Source: Microcystis aeruginosa FD4 (GTDB taxonomy: Bacteria; Cyanobacteriota; Cyanobacteriia; Cyanobacteriales; Microcystaceae). From it: a DNA stretch of 64,000 nt. Below are positions 62,974 through 64,000 of this stretch, one piece after another (positions within the stretch are counted from its first letter, which is position 1; the number at the start of each line of letters is the position of its first letter). A model generated the notes under the pieces. It did not search any database and had not been told where the DNA came from. It saw only the letters and a list, made by a program, of their open reading frames with translations. Made by a program: the position numbers and the translations under genes. The DNA is taken from positions 124,001-188,000 of the forward strand of contig NZ_CP046973.1 of NCBI RefSeq assembly GCF_009792235.1. The letters run 5' to 3'.

Positions 62974-64000
62974 TCATTCCCAGTAATTGAGCAGAATGGC
63001 ATTAACCGTATTACCGATCACATTTAATACGGTTTTAAAGCCATCGGTCAAGCGATCGACCCCTGCAACTAAAGCAACTCCTTCTAAGGGTAAACCCGCC
63101 GCCGATAATACAGTAGTCATGGTAATTAATGCGCTGCCCGGAACCCCCGGGGTACTAAAAGAAACCAATAAACCACTCAATGCGATCGCTAATAACAAAG
63201 AGGGACTTAAAGGAACTCCATAGACCTGAGCGATAAAAAGAGCATTAAATCCCTGTAAAATTGCCGAACCATCGCGTTTTAGTACCGTTCCCAAGGGAAT
63301 AGCGAAACTGGCAATATCTTCGGGTAAACCGTATTCTTGAATTTCCCGCAAAACCACGGGTAAAGCGGCGTTAGAACTAGCAGTACCGAAAGCTAAGGAT
63401 AAAGATTCCGATAAAGAAGCAAAAAAGCGTCGAGGTTCTCCTTTGAGGGCAAAAAGGAGCAAAACATACACCTCAATCATCAAGGCACTAGCCAAAAACA
63501 GACCAAAAACATAGAAAAAAAGTCTCGCCACTAATTCTAATCCCTGGGTGGCGATAACCGAAGCAATCAGGGCAAATACCCCCACAGGTGCTAGATAAAG
63601 AATCACCGATAGGATTCTCTCGCTGATTAGATAAAGACTGTCTATCAAGAGAATAAAAGGTTTTGCCCCTTCTTTGGCCAGTCCGATGCCGATACTAAAT
63701 AAAACTCCCGTCACGATTACCTGTAAAAGATTGCCCCCGGTAAGAGCTTCTAGGGGATTAACCGGGATTAAGCTAATCAGCCAATCTCTCAAGGATACCG
63801 GTGCATTAGTGGTCATGGCGGCATTAGTGGCAAATCCCTCTAAACCTATCCCCGGTTTTAATAGCAACGCCGTGGCCATGCCAATTAATAGTGCAAATGT
63901 ACTGGTTAACAGATAACCAGTCATCAATCTGAGTAAATATCTACCGATCCGCGCCGCATTCTGTACCCGGGTTAATCCTAAAATAAGGGAAGAAAAAACG
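62974..64000 (-). CDS. Dicarboxylate/amino-acid:cation symporter, 3' part
   Basis: The frame is open to the right end (VFSSLILGLTRVQNAARIG upstream of the internal ATG at 63927), so the 5' part is outside. DAACS-family features: FGTASSNAALPVVLREIQEY (the Ser-rich motif), PLGTVLKRDGSAI and VSFSTPGVPGSALITMTTVL (excerpts). This last block is HP2, the gate. Substrate is glutamate or a dicarboxylate by family; which one is unknown. Confidence 0.9.
   Translation of the reverse strand, partial: VFSSLILGLTRVQNAARIGRYLLRLMTGYLLTSTFALLIGMATALLLKPGIGLEGFATNAAMTTNAPVSLRDWLISLIPVNPLEALTGGNLLQVIVTGVLFSIGIGLAKEGAKPFILLIDSLYLISERILSVILYLAPVGVFALIASVIATQGLELVARLFFYVFGLFLASALMIEVYVLLLFALKGEPRRFFASLSESLSLAFGTASSNAALPVVLREIQEYGLPEDIASFAIPLGTVLKRDGSAILQGFNALFIAQVYGVPLSPSLLLAIALSGLLVSFSTPGVPGSALITMTTVLSAAGLPLEGVALVAGVDRLTDGFKTVLNVIGNTVNAILLNYWE

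Overview
The window comes from a cyanobacterium, most likely a Microcystis or a close relative. The evidence is the orange carotenoid protein with its fluorescence recovery protein, frequent GCGATCGC (HIP1) sites, a Synechocystis-type GyrB intein, the DGDG synthase/KtrB/KtrA potassium cluster, AMIN-domain amidase, and a very high load of short repeats, MITE-like elements, insertion sequences and broken genes. Family calls rest on motifs read by eye; no database search was possible.

Layout. 1-6.6 kb: 3' part of gyrB with a 248-residue mini-intein, a small antitoxin-like gene, a dCMP deaminase, and a cbiMNQO cobalt/nickel ECF transporter operon. 6.6-8.4 kb: repeats and a PEP-CTERM surface protein whose signal peptide is cut by a G9 tract. 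8.4-19 kb: permease, chorismate enzyme, ABC1 kinase, a ParA/HEPN pair, Uma2 protein, glutaredoxin, class A serine hydrolase, TrmJ and a DUF2256 protein. 19-23 kb: dgdA-ktrB-ktrA. 22.8-34 kb: SpoIID-like protein, PP2C phosphatase, GNAT enzyme with an overlapping small membrane protein, SAM hydrolase, nadC, Uma2, CBS protein, LD-carboxypeptidase. 34-39 kb: an IS630 element, a HEAT-repeat protein, a second exported-protein gene with the same leader cassette and G tract, and a decayed ABC transporter. 39-42.4 kb: ocp, frp, a DUF1400 protein and a Dam-type methylase.

42.4-52.4 kb is the most notable region. A leftward operon encodes a Trypco1 (CU044_2847-like) protein, a trypsin-like protease with a VMAP-C-like tail, a MoxR AAA+ ATPase, and a vWA/SAV_2336-like protein ending in a formylglycine-generating-enzyme (FGE, SUMF1) domain. 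This matches the published MoxR-vWA-VMAP class of NTP-dependent conflict systems. A second FGE-domain gene lies downstream. The 3' ends of both FGE genes look like variable regions of a diversity-generating retroelement (DGR): 14 codons differ only at codon positions 1 and 2, nearly all are NNC, and the flanks are identical. No reverse transcriptase or template repeat is visible in the window, so diversification would have to act in trans.

52.4-64 kb: a DALR-domain protein, coiled-coil protein, a truncated surface-protein fragment next to a tnpB unit bounded by inverted repeats, murI, AMIN amidase, a NhaS3-type antiporter, and the 3' part of a dicarboxylate/amino-acid symporter that runs off the right edge.

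A 217-bp MITE family with TA-type ends occurs at least nine times, whole or broken, and supplies the stop codon of two genes.
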